Assembly: GCA_018302125.1 (NCBI GenBank)
Contig: JAGWAC010000008.1
Location: forward strand, 1 to 45,837
Reading direction: 5' to 3'
Origin: Candidatus Woesearchaeota archaeon
GTDB taxonomy: Archaea > Nanobdellota > Nanobdellia > SCGC-AAA011-G17 > JACPIM01
DNA length: 45,837 bases
Both the position numbers and the translations under genes were made by a program. Below, in pieces: positions 33,736 through 41,295 of the stretch. How positions within the stretch are numbered: position 1 is the first letter of the stretch; each line of letters starts with the position of its first letter. The notes beneath the pieces are model-generated. The model was not told the DNA's origin. It saw only the letters and a program-made list of their open reading frames with translations, and ran no database searches.

Positions 33736-33881
33736 GCAGGGGTGCCGGAGCGGTCAAATGGCTTTTCTTAGAAAGAAAATCTAGGAAAAGAGAGACCAGA
33801 CGGGACAGAAATTCTTAGAATTGTCCAACCTCAAAAGCTGTTGGCTCAGTGCCTACCAAGGTTCAAATCCTTGCCCCTGCA
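33736..33881 (+). tRNA. tRNA-Leu(UAG) with a 59-base intron
   Basis: The acceptor GCAGGGG pairs with CCCCTGC plus A73. The D arm is TGCCGGAGCGGTCAAATGG and the T arm is CAAGG-TTCAAAT-CCTTG. The long variable arm GTTGGC-TCAGT-GCCTAC marks class II, and A73 points to Leu rather than Ser. The anticodon stem CTTTT (33762-33766) pairs with AAAAG (33833-33837) around loop CU-UAG-A. The sequence 33773-33831 is then an intron at canonical position 37/38 (boundaries plus or minus 2), with an internal hairpin AATTC-TTA-GAATT. CCA is not encoded. Confidence 0.88.
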
Positions 33882-33885
33882 GACA

Positions 33886-34503
33886 TTATTTCTTTTTTAA
33901 CCACCTAAATTGGATAAAAATAAAATAATATATTGATAAAAAAGAAAAGTAAGTATTTATTATTAAAAGGATTAATTCAAAATAATTAATTTTAAAGAAA
34001 ACAAATAAAAATAATGATAAATAAACTAGTGCGTTGAAATGACCTATTAATGGCGCTGGCTTAATAATCCAGTCTGTTTTTGTAAATTCTTGGTTTTTAA
34101 TTGTAGATAAAATTACTGTTATTGGGAAAATAAACAGGTGATAAATCAAAAAGTTTTTATTAAAAAAATCAAGAAATATTAAACTTAAGATAACTGTTAA
34201 ATAAACTGTGAAGTCACCGAAAATATCTATGAATTTTCCCTTATCTGATTGTTTTTTTTGAAATCTTGCCAAGGGTCCATCAAAAATATCTATTAACAGA
34301 GACAAGAATAAAAATAAAAAAGCCAATTTAGGATTTTTTGAAATAAGGAAAATATAGGGAATAAAAACAATTAATTTAAAATTACTTAAATAGTTCGCTG
34401 TTAAATTCAAATTAGTTAAAAATCTTGAAACTGGCTTGAACATCAAGTCTCTTATACTTTGATTTTTATCTAAAAATTTCTCATTAATGTTTTTTTTCAC
34501 CAT
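33886..34503 (-). CDS. CDP-alcohol phosphatidyltransferase family protein, 205 aa
   Basis: A multi-pass membrane protein with the signature DGPLARFQKKQSDKGKFIDI, i.e. D-G-x2-A-R-x7-D/S-x-G-x3-D with a further Asp in IFGD. This is the metal-binding active site that transfers a head-group alcohol onto CDP-lipid. The N-terminus (FMFKPVSRFLTNLNLTANYL in outline) is typical. Its start overlaps the end of the CDP-archaeol synthase gene by 7 bases, so the two should act in sequence on archaeal polar lipid. The head group (serine, inositol phosphate or glycerol phosphate) cannot be told. Confidence 0.88.
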   Translation of the reverse strand: MVKKNINEKFLDKNQSIRDLMFKPVSRFLTNLNLTANYLSNFKLIVFIPYIFLISKNPKLAFLFLFLSLLIDIFDGPLARFQKKQSDKGKFIDIFGDFTVYLTVILSLIFLDFFNKNFLIYHLFIFPITVILSTIKNQEFTKTDWIIKPAPLIGHFNALVYLSLFLFVFFKINYFELILLIINTYFSFLSIYYFIFIQFRWLKKK

Positions 34504-35012
34504 TTTGTTTCTCTTATTTTTAAAAAATAACCTATGTGATTAGTTAATACGTGCAAAAAAGGAGTTAATAATAACAAAATTGTAATGCTTTGAAAGGTTA
34601 ATCTTACAAAATAATATAATAACAATAATGCGCCAACCATGAAATCCAACTGATCAAATGGAACCCATTTATGCCCTGATTTAATCCCTCTTTTTCTTTT
34701 AAAAAAGCTTTTAATTAAGTCTCCCAAGATAGCTCCAAATCCTGACAAAAAACCTAGCAAAAAAATATTTTCTTGATTGTAGTTAATTAAGCTGATTTTT
34801 CTGAAAAAAGAAATATCATATAAATATAATTGGATGTACATTATAATTATAGCTGCCAAAATAGCGCTAATAAAACCGCGAGCTGTTTTGTGGGAACCAA
34901 ATAATTTTTTATTAATTGGGTAATTTAATAGATTAATTTTTCTAACAAAAAGAGGAGTCATATTGCTAATATATATTGGCAATGCAAAATATAATTCTTC
35001 AATTATTACCAT
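34497..35012 (-). CDS. carS: CDP-archaeol synthase (CarS)
   Basis: The family's cytidylyltransferase-like motif is clear: GFGAILGDLIKSFFKRKRGI followed by KSGHKWVPFDQLDFMVGALL. Five or so hydrophobic segments and a GSHKTARGF loop are also seen. CarS activates digeranylgeranylglyceryl phosphate with CTP to give CDP-archaeol for head-group transfer. At 171 residues it is the normal size. It overlaps the PHP gene by 14 bases and the phosphatidyltransferase by 7, so the three form one operon. Confidence 0.88.
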   Translation of the reverse strand: MVIIEELYFALPIYISNMTPLFVRKINLLNYPINKKLFGSHKTARGFISAILAAIIIMYIQLYLYDISFFRKISLINYNQENIFLLGFLSGFGAILGDLIKSFFKRKRGIKSGHKWVPFDQLDFMVGALLLLYYFVRLTFQSITILLLLTPFLHVLTNHIGYFLKIRETKW

Positions 35013-35850
35013 TTTTTGAGTTAATTTTGAACTTTTTCTCTTTAATTTTGAATTTCAAAGCATTTTTGAAAATAATTAATTGAACCCAGGATCTATGTCC
35101 AAAACCCATTTCTTCCCCCATTACAATATTCTGATGTTTTTTAATATAGTCTAAAAATCCTTCTATGTCTGTATTTTCTGTTATTGTTATTACTTCGCCT
35201 AACTGGAATAAAGTATGACCATCACTTCCACCAGTATATGCTTTTTTCAATTTTTTATTTAATTTAATTGCATTCAAATTTCTTTCTCTGTGTAACGTAC
35301 CATTTAGAACTTCCAATGAATCAATGTTCCTGAGTAATTTTTTATTTTCTTTTAATAAAAAAGGATCTGTATTTTGCGGGTAAGCCGCGTAAGGATGCGG
35401 CAAATTTATTAGACATCTATATTTCCTTAATTTATTTAAAATTTCTTCAAATTTCCAAGTTACTCTATTGAAATTAAATCCTAGGTTAGGCCTAATATAA
35501 TGCTTAATATATTTATTATAAAATTCTCTTAAATCATTTGGATTATAAAAATAAGGAATAACATCTAATAATTCTGATGATGTAATTTCTATTGATGGTA
35601 TGACCATACATTTTTTCTTTTTAGCTAATTCAAATGAACCTTTTATTTCATTATGATCTGTAATTACAACTCCACAGCCGAGCATTTTTGCTCTTTTCGC
35701 AATAAAAGTTACTCTTGTTGATGAGTCCATAGAATAATTTGTATGAAAATGCATGTCAACATAAGTGAGCCCCTGTTTCCTCAATTTTCTGAATTTTGGT
35801 TTTTGAAAAATTACATCCATTGGAACCTTTTTAGCAAAAAGCTTCACCAA
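34999..35850 (-). CDS. PHP-domain metal-dependent phosphoesterase, 283 aa
   Basis: PHP motifs are present: YVDMHFHTNYSMDS (motif I, H-x-H), VVITDHNEIKGS (motif II), VIPSIEITSSE (Glu ligand), CLINLPHPYA (His) and YTGGSDGHTL (motif IV). These coordinate two or three metal ions for phosphate monoester or diester hydrolysis. It is the first gene of the polar-lipid operon, so a phosphatase or head-group processing role in lipid metabolism is possible. Related PHP proteins also act on small phosphorylated metabolites or nucleotides. Confidence 0.85.
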   Translation of the reverse strand: MVKLFAKKVPMDVIFQKPKFRKLRKQGLTYVDMHFHTNYSMDSSTRVTFIAKRAKMLGCGVVITDHNEIKGSFELAKKKKCMVIPSIEITSSELLDVIPYFYNPNDLREFYNKYIKHYIRPNLGFNFNRVTWKFEEILNKLRKYRCLINLPHPYAAYPQNTDPFLLKENKKLLRNIDSLEVLNGTLHRERNLNAIKLNKKLKKAYTGGSDGHTLFQLGEVITITENTDIEGFLDYIKKHQNIVMGEEMGFGHRSWVQLIIFKNALKFKIKEKKFKINSKNGNN

Positions 35851-35880
35851 AACATAAGAACCAAAGCCCTTAGTTTAAAG

Positions 35881-36366
35881 CTATCTCACAAAAATGAGTA
35901 ATTGTTTAATATTTATATGCTTAACTCCTTTTGATGTATCAATTACTATTACATTATGTTTATTTTGCAAAGCTTCACTTAAGCAGACATTAAAAATCTC
36001 TGATTCCAAATTTTCTTTTATTTTTAAGTTATTATATTTTCTTTTATTTAGCCTTGATTTTAATACTTTTAAATTACATTTTGTGATTATACAAAGATTT
36101 ACATATTTTTTTGGGAGGAAATGAGACAAGTGAGAATCTAATATCAAGTTAAACTTTGGTTTTTTTATAAAATTTATTAATAATTTATTTAATTTCTTTG
36201 TATCAACAATATAGCATTTTCTTTTTTTATCATAAGAATCAAAAATTTTATTTGTTTTTATTAACTTGTTTACATCTATGTATATATAGCTGGAATTTTT
36301 TGAAATTAATTTTGCTATTCTTGTTTTTCCAGTTCCGGGAGTTCCTGATACTATTATTACTTTCAT
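35881..36366 (-). CDS. Fap7/AK6-like adenylate kinase-related NTPase, 161 aa
   Basis: The opening MKVIIVSGTPGTGKTRIAKL is the P-loop of the COG1936/AK6 family. Next come LILDSHLSHFLPKKYVNLCI, the family's D-S-H-(L/F)-xx-(L/F) segment, and LKVLKSRLNKRKYNNLKIKE, matching the lid and R-x6-R-x-Y-x3-K region. AK6/Fap7 proteins are dual adenylate kinase/ATPases needed for the last step of small ribosomal subunit maturation. It lies 30 bases upstream of the PHP gene on the same strand. Confidence 0.85.
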   Translation of the reverse strand: MKVIIVSGTPGTGKTRIAKLISKNSSYIYIDVNKLIKTNKIFDSYDKKRKCYIVDTKKLNKLLINFIKKPKFNLILDSHLSHFLPKKYVNLCIITKCNLKVLKSRLNKRKYNNLKIKENLESEIFNVCLSEALQNKHNVIVIDTSKGVKHINIKQLLIFVR

Positions 36367-36401
36367 TAATAAACATAGAACATATATTTTATTTTAAATA
36401 T

Positions 36402-37046
36402 TTATTGATATCTGTAAATTCTATTTACTGGCTTTACTGGACCGGAAAGCATTTCACGAACTTGCTTTGCTTCTGATATTAATTGGTTTAATAAAACAGC
36501 TGATTCCAAATTTCCTTCAACACTTCCTTTTTTTGGAATAATTCTTGAAATTGAATATTCGTGCCAAGCTAAATATATAAATCCATATAGTACACGCATC
36601 CCGAATTCAAAAATATCTTTTAAATCGCTTAAATCATCATTATATTCTTGTGCGCCAAATCTCTTTTTCAAAGCTTTCCCATATAAATCTATAGTTTCTT
36701 TTAATTCATTAAATTGTTTTTTATTTAGACCTATTTGTTCATTTTCATAATCTCTAGTTTCATCCTCTCGTAAAAATTTGTCTAATGAAAAGCTACTTAT
36801 ATTTGCATTTAAAACATCAAAAGGAAAAGGGAGAGAAATACTTCTTTTTTCTATTCCTCTTATTGCAACCAAAACCTCTGATTCAACTATTACTGATAAC
36901 GCATCTTGGGCAGTTTTAATAATCAACAATTTAGGGTCTTTTTTATTATTTTCTTCTGCTATTTTTTCCAATTTTTTATATAAAGATAATTCACTAGGAT
37001 TTATGTATAATATTCTTTCATCTAAAAATTGAAATTCTTCATCCAT
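36402..37046 (-). CDS. Unrecognised, mostly helical protein, 214 aa
   Basis: An N-terminal alpha/beta-looking third (RILYINPSELSLYKKLEKIA, KLLIIKTAQDALSVIVESEV) is followed by long helices (KKQFNELKETIDLYGKALKK; DIFEFGMRVLYGFIYLAWHE) and a basic tail VNRIYRYQ. There is no signal peptide and no catalytic motif I can name. It is cytosolic by composition. It is followed upstream by a repeat copy and the DUF357 gene on the same strand. No family recognised. Confidence 0.55.
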   Translation of the reverse strand: MDEEFQFLDERILYINPSELSLYKKLEKIAEENNKKDPKLLIIKTAQDALSVIVESEVLVAIRGIEKRSISLPFPFDVLNANISSFSLDKFLREDETRDYENEQIGLNKKQFNELKETIDLYGKALKKRFGAQEYNDDLSDLKDIFEFGMRVLYGFIYLAWHEYSISRIIPKKGSVEGNLESAVLLNQLISEAKQVREMLSGPVKPVNRIYRYQ

Positions 37047-37154
37047 AAAAAAACCTTAAAGTTATTACTATTTAATATTTGTGACATAAGAACATTATTT
37101 CTCAAAAAAATGACCTAAATAAGTCAAGAAACCATTTAAGAAAAGAGTTTACGG

Positions 37155-37210
37155 AAAAATTCTTTTAGAAAAATTTAATCAAAAAAATAAGAACCAATGT
37201 TCTTATCAAC
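37155..37210 (+). repeat. Dispersed double-hairpin repeat, copy C
   Basis: In plus orientation AAAATTCTTTTAGAAAAATT, then TAATCAAAAAAATAAGAACCAATG (quoted in part) and TTCTTATCAAC align base by base with the reverse strand of copy A. Both hairpins remain, the palindrome as AAGAACCAATGTTCTT. It is the only good copy on this strand and ends 4 bases from the 3' end of the DUF357 gene. The rest of the gap 37047-37154 holds no gene. Confidence 0.75.
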
Positions 37211-37214
37211 CCTA

Positions 37215-37499
37215 TTAATCAACAATAAATAAATTAGAATCATGTGCATCAAAAATACCTAATAAAGCTCCAGCATCCAATAAACCATGAGCGTAACTCA
37301 GGGCTGATATTGCTGTAACTATATCTCCTTTTTTCTTAAAATAGTGGGCATCATCAATATATCTTTTTGCCATATCAAGAATTTTTTCTCTAGCTTTATC
37401 TAATTTTACCTTTTCTTTAGATTCAACAGCTTTTTTATAAGCTTCTTCAGTTAACCTGAAGTAAGTTTCAAGGCGTTCTTCTGTTACTTTGTTTTGCAT
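37215..37499 (-). CDS. DUF357 family protein, 94 aa
   Basis: The conserved pattern of this archaeal family is clear: VTEERLETYFRLTEEAYKKA, KILDMAKRYIDDAHYFKKKG, then DIVTAISALSYAHGLLDAGA and a final LGIFDAHDSNLF. It is a small three-helix protein of unknown biochemical role, conserved across archaea and often near tRNA or translation genes. Its 5' end overlaps the upstream part of the divergent 37494 frame. Confidence 0.88.
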   Translation of the reverse strand: MQNKVTEERLETYFRLTEEAYKKAVESKEKVKLDKAREKILDMAKRYIDDAHYFKKKGDIVTAISALSYAHGLLDAGALLGIFDAHDSNLFIVD

Positions 37500-37589
37500 A
37501 TATTTTTGAGAAATAGCTGGTTTAAAAATTTTGTTTATTTAATTAATAAAAAAGAAAGCATTTTAAAAGAATATGGGGGATTTCTAGGA

Positions 37590-38411
37590 ATGATAAACAG
37601 TAAAAATTTAGAAAAACTTTTAAGAAAACTCTTGAAAAAAGAGTTTAAAAGAGTAAGTTATTTTGCAAAATATTTTATTGAAAATAATCCTAGTGCTAAA
37701 TCTTCTTTAATACTTGGTTCTTATCATTTTTTAAAAAGAAAAGGCGCCTTGAATAAGGATATTGCTAAAAACGCTTCTTTACTAAGAATGGGAAGAATTT
37801 TTTTAGAAGCGAATTATAGATTATTAAGAAAAAAGGGTTTAGAAAAGGAAGATGTAATTACAAATATTAATTTATTAGGAAGAGATCCTGAAAAATTAAA
37901 TTATAATTTTAATAATTTAAGAAAAAAGGGATTTAGCAAGGTGAAAATTGCTTCTAGATCTGGCTTAATTGAGAGAAATAAAGAAACTATTAACAGAAGA
38001 TTCAAGAAATATCCTGGGTTAATGGAAAAATTAAGTGATATAGAGGACGGAAAAAAAGTTATTTTAAAACAACCACAACTTTTAGAGATTTCAGAAGATA
38101 CTCTCGAAGCAAATATAATGTATCTTTCTCATTTTAAAATAAAAACTTTAAATGGAATTTTATTGGGAACTACACCACAAAACAAAAGAAAGAAGATTGC
38201 TTATTTATTAAGAGAATTATTTGATTATAGAAATTTGAATGAAGAGAAGAAAAAAGAGGCTATTAAACAAGCTTATGCTTTTGTAAGAGAAAGTCCAACT
38301 TTATTGGCTGAAAGTTATAAAGTTTTAGACAAAAGAATGAGTAAACTGAGAAGAGAAGTTAAAGTTATAGCTGATTTAGAATACACTGTTGATTTAGAAA
38401 TCTTAAATTAA
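37590..38411 (+). CDS. mTERF-like helical-repeat protein, 273 aa
   Basis: The ATG at 37590 (MINSKNLEKLLRKLLKKEF) is preferred to 37494 because GGGGGA lies just upstream and the longer form would overlap the DUF357 start. The body consists of helical repeats of about 32-35 residues: YHFLKRKGALNKDIAKN..., YRLLRKKGLEKEDVITN..., NNLRKKGFSKVKIAS..., with INLLGRDPEKLNYNFNNLRK and ILKQPQLLEISEDTLEANI resembling the L..P..L......L...I..L...G..-- register of mTERF. The protein is very basic, as expected for nucleic-acid binding. No signal or membrane segment. Homology is suggested by pattern only. Confidence 0.55.
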   Translation: MINSKNLEKLLRKLLKKEFKRVSYFAKYFIENNPSAKSSLILGSYHFLKRKGALNKDIAKNASLLRMGRIFLEANYRLLRKKGLEKEDVITNINLLGRDPEKLNYNFNNLRKKGFSKVKIASRSGLIERNKETINRRFKKYPGLMEKLSDIEDGKKVILKQPQLLEISEDTLEANIMYLSHFKIKTLNGILLGTTPQNKRKKIAYLLRELFDYRNLNEEKKKEAIKQAYAFVRESPTLLAESYKVLDKRMSKLRREVKVIADLEYTVDLEILN

Positions 38412-39194
38412 CAAAACTACTAAGTAGCCTAAGAAACAACCTACTGATAAGAAAGGCATTGCAGGATAAAAATGATTTTTCTTTCCAAAGAAGAACAAAG
38501 CTAAAAGCAAGATGCTTGTTGTAATTGGAACAATTAAAGCTTTAAGACCAAATGATTTTAGAACTGCTGATGCAAACAATAATGGAAATCCTATATCGCC
38601 ACCACCCAAAATAACTGTCTTGGTTTCTTTTTTATTTTTATATGGAATTAATAATCCTGCGAATAATTTTAATTTTGTCTGAAATTTTGCCAACTTAATC
38701 ATATGTTTTGTTTTCCATACAGCTATCATATCATAAATTGAAATTAATATTAATAAAATTGAAACTGAAAAAACACTTAATGAACTTGAAAAAATTGCTG
38801 CTAGGCCACCATAAATAAACAATTCGGCTGCATTATGAATAAAAATATTCGGCCTCAGCACTTTGAATATTGTTACTATTAATGCTAATATTATTGCTAA
38901 TTCCTGTCTTATGAAAACTGAAAATGAAATCAATAAAGCAAACCACACTGACAAGAAAAACCATATGCGCCATAATTTTTCAGCCTGCATTTTTATTAAC
39001 ATTACTGCAAGAAAAGTTACTATTAATATAGATAGAAAAATTCCTACATAAGATGTTTCTTCTTCAAACTGTGGTTTCTCTATATTATATGGTAATTCTC
39101 TGTCGAAATATTTATAACTTATGAAAAGCCCGATATATTGAGCAGAGAGAAATAATAAAATTAAAAGAGCTATAATTTTAAAATTGTGTTTCAT
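38403..39194 (-). CDS. Presenilin-like intramembrane aspartyl protease (GxGD type), 263 aa
   Basis: Nine hydrophobic segments are visible. The catalytic pairs are ISIYDMIAVW (Asp155 in the YD motif of TM6) and LGGGDIGFP (Asp200 in the GxGD motif of TM7). The PAL motif of TM9 is present as YPAMPFLS (PAM). This is the archaeal presenilin/signal peptide peptidase homologue (PSH, DUF1119). It cleaves type II-like transmembrane helices and may clear signal peptides left by the signal peptidase. It overlaps the 3' end of the mTERF-like gene by 9 bases and is divergent from sod. Confidence 0.88.
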   Translation of the reverse strand: MKHNFKIIALLILLFLSAQYIGLFISYKYFDRELPYNIEKPQFEEETSYVGIFLSILIVTFLAVMLIKMQAEKLWRIWFFLSVWFALLISFSVFIRQELAIILALIVTIFKVLRPNIFIHNAAELFIYGGLAAIFSSSLSVFSVSILLILISIYDMIAVWKTKHMIKLAKFQTKLKLFAGLLIPYKNKKETKTVILGGGDIGFPLLFASAVLKSFGLKALIVPITTSILLLALFFFGKKNHFYPAMPFLSVGCFLGYLVVLLI

Positions 39195-39266
39195 TTATTT
39201 AAAAAACAAAGTTTTATATTTTATAATGTTTACTAATTGAACAAATTTTAATATTTGGGGGTAAAA

Positions 39267-39872
39267 ATGGTATATGTTTTGGAGCCTTTGCCTTATGCAT
39301 ACAATGCTTTGGAGCCTTACTTTGATGAGCAGACAATGAAGCTTCATCATGATAAGCATCACCAGACTTATGTTGATAAATTAAATGCAGCCTTGGAAGT
39401 CCATAAAGATCTGCAAAATAAAAAAGTAGAAGATCTTTTAAAAGATTTAAATAAAATTCCAGAAAGTAGCAAAACAGCTGTAAAAAATCATGGTGGAGGC
39501 CACTTCAACCATTCATTCTGGTGGCCAATGCTGAAAAAAGACGTGCAAATTTCAGGAGATATCCAAAAAAATATTAATGCTTCTTTTGGAAACTTTGAAG
39601 ATTTCAAGAAAAAATTTACAGATTCTGCCTTGGGATTATTTGGTAGCGGATGGACGTGGCTGGTTTTCAGCAATGGAAAATTGGAAATTATAAATACTCC
39701 AAATCAAGATTGCCCAATTACTTTGGGAAAAGTTCCAGTTTTAGGAGTTGATATGTGGGAGCATAGTATGTATTTGCGCTATAACAATAGAAAAGGCGAA
39801 TATCTTGGGGCTTTTTTCAAGGTAATAAACTGGGATAAAGTTAATGAGCATTTAAAACATGCAATGAAATAG
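39267..39872 (+). CDS. sod: Iron/manganese superoxide dismutase
   Basis: The start is the ATG at 39267 with GGGGGTAAAA before it, four codons inside the listed ORF. All landmarks are present: LPYAYNALEPYFDEQTMKLH (first His ligand), HHQTYV, the second ligand in GGHFNHSFWW, GLFGSGWTWLV, and the Asp/His ligands in GVDMWEHSMYLRY. It dismutates superoxide in the cytoplasm. Presence in a small archaeon suggests exposure to oxygen or to an oxygen-exposed host. Fe versus Mn preference cannot be decided. Confidence 0.95.
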   Translation: MVYVLEPLPYAYNALEPYFDEQTMKLHHDKHHQTYVDKLNAALEVHKDLQNKKVEDLLKDLNKIPESSKTAVKNHGGGHFNHSFWWPMLKKDVQISGDIQKNINASFGNFEDFKKKFTDSALGLFGSGWTWLVFSNGKLEIINTPNQDCPITLGKVPVLGVDMWEHSMYLRYNNRKGEYLGAFFKVINWDKVNEHLKHAMK

Positions 39873-39931
39873 AGTTTTTTTACCTTTTTTGTATAATAAT
39901 ATTTAAATATCAGGACATATAATCTAGGGAT

Positions 39932-40246
39932 ATGTTTGATGATTTAATGATAATATGCAGGAAATGCGAAAAAAAAGTGCATCCTTCTGAATTAAGAAAG
40001 GAAAACCATAATTCCGATACAATGATATGCAGTTCTTGCTATAACAAAGCGAAAGATATTAGTGAAACTATGGAGCAAATAAAAACAGTTAAACTGGGAA
40101 ATATTAATGGAATTTTTCAATATGTTTGTGAAGCTTGTGGATTTAAATTTACAAGGAATAAAGAAGTTTTTAATAAGTCATGCCCTTATTGCAGCCAAGA
40201 AAAAATAAAACAGTTTAATGTCAATATAGTAAAGGAAATCAAATAA
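39932..40246 (+). CDS. Double zinc-ribbon protein, 104 aa
   Basis: Two zinc sites are visible: MIICRKCEKKVHPSELRK with MICSSCYN, and YVCEACGFKFTRNK with KSCPYCSQ. The two ribbons are joined by a charged helix (AKDISETMEQIKTVKL). The protein has no other domain. Small multi-ribbon proteins are common in DPANN archaea and are usually assumed to bind nucleic acid or partner proteins. It follows sod by 60 bases on the same strand with its own TATA-like AATATTTAAATATC. Confidence 0.7.
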   Translation: MFDDLMIICRKCEKKVHPSELRKENHNSDTMICSSCYNKAKDISETMEQIKTVKLGNINGIFQYVCEACGFKFTRNKEVFNKSCPYCSQEKIKQFNVNIVKEIK

Positions 40247-40270
40247 GCTTTTCTTTAAAAAAGAAATAAA

Positions 40271-40684
40271 TTATTTTGATTCTAAATAAATTCTGTAGAT
40301 TATTTTTAATGAAACCATTACAACTGCCAAACTTAAGAATATTGCCGTATTTAATAGAGCTGCTCTTAAATAAATTCCAATATTTAAAAACCCAATAACA
40401 TGAACAGGAGCAGCGCTTGCAATAATTAATCCCAGGGCAGCTAATAAAAAATAAGGTGATTCTTTTTTTTCTACATCCAAAAATCCAACAACTGCACCAA
40501 GAACTAACAAGAAAGCTCCTTTGCTTCCATTTAAATGATTAGGATCTGCTATTGTAAATAAGATTACCAGTAAAATACCTAAACTAAAAAAGAAATGACC
40601 AATATTTAATTTTTTGGGCTGGTTTATTTGTGTTTGAACAGTAACTTTTCTGTTAACAGTTTTTTTTCTTCTTTTTTTAACCAT
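40271..40684 (-). CDS. Small membrane protein with four helices, 137 aa
   Basis: A Lys/Arg-rich cytosolic N-terminus (VKKRRKKTVNRKV) is followed by four transmembrane segments (FFFSLGILLVILFTIA, AFLLVLGAVVGFL, YFLLAALGLIIASAAPV, NTAIFLSLAVVMVSLKII). It converges on the zinc-ribbon gene and is divergent from tRNA-Gly. No motif points to a function. Confidence 0.65.
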   Translation of the reverse strand: MVKKRRKKTVNRKVTVQTQINQPKKLNIGHFFFSLGILLVILFTIADPNHLNGSKGAFLLVLGAVVGFLDVEKKESPYFLLAALGLIIASAAPVHVIGFLNIGIYLRAALLNTAIFLSLAVVMVSLKIIYRIYLESK

Positions 40685-40754
40685 TAGTAAATATAAAAAA
40701 GTAATTAATATATAAAAGTTTATAACTATTTTGTAATGATTATTTTATAAGAAA

Positions 40755-40826
40755 GCAGTAGTAGTATAGTGGTTAGTATCTGAGCTTCCCAAGCTTAGGA
40801 TCCGGGTTCAATTCCCGGCTACTGCA
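40755..40826 (+). tRNA. tRNA-Gly(CCC)
   Basis: The acceptor GCAGTAG pairs with CTACTGC plus A73. The D arm is TAGTATAGTGGTTAGTA, the anticodon arm TGAGC-TTCCCAA-GCTTA with anticodon CCC, and the T arm CGGG-TTCAATTC-CCG. All 72 bases fold without an intron, and CCA is not encoded. An AATATATAAAAG TATA-like box lies about 45 bases upstream. Confidence 0.95.
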
Positions 40827-40870
40827 TAGAAAAACTTAAAAATATAAAGAAAACCAAATTCAAAGAATAA

Positions 40871-41254
40871 ATGGCATTAAGAGAAAAAGATCAAAAAAAT
40901 TTAGAAGCTCTCTTAGCATTTTTAGAAACTAGAAAAATGAGAGCAGAATTAATGGGAAGTGCTGCATCTGGAAATCCAAACTATCGTGATCTTGATTTAA
41001 ATGTATGGGATGCTCAAGAAAAAGGTCCAGGTTATAAATTAGGAAGAGGAGCAATGGACAATTTTCTGAAAGATTTAGGAATTAAAAATGTACATTTTAC
41101 GCCCCCTGTTGGAGCTACTTGGTGTGAAGGAAGATGGTATTTTAATTATAATGGTACAAAATTTGATTTAATTTATACACCTTGGGGTCAAAGTTGTTTA
41201 GGTTATGCTGCTACTGAAACTCCAGAAGATGCAAAAAAGAAATCTGAAAAATAA
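40871..41254 (+). CDS. Stand-alone nucleotidyltransferase-fold protein, 127 aa
   Basis: The motif AELMGSAASGNPNYRDLDLNVW has the G-S-x(n)-D-L-D signature of the DNA polymerase beta-like nucleotidyltransferase fold, and GTKFDLIYTPWG could supply the third acidic residue. There is no HTH, and no HEPN gene is adjacent, unlike the pair at 15893-16797. It may be a solitary regulator or a diverged MNT. It follows tRNA-Gly by 45 bases. Confidence 0.6.
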   Translation: MALREKDQKNLEALLAFLETRKMRAELMGSAASGNPNYRDLDLNVWDAQEKGPGYKLGRGAMDNFLKDLGIKNVHFTPPVGATWCEGRWYFNYNGTKFDLIYTPWGQSCLGYAATETPEDAKKKSEK

Positions 41255-41295
41255 CAACAATAGTTTTATAAATTCTCAATTTAAGAATTTTCTTC

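Noticed and set aside
33761-33777. Reading the tRNA at 33736 as tRNA-Ser(AGA) with a TTTTC/GAAAA anticodon stem and no intron
   Set aside because: The remaining 60 bases would have no place in the tRNA. A34 anticodons are not expected in archaea, and A73 with the CTTTT/AAAAG stem fits Leu(UAG) with an intron.
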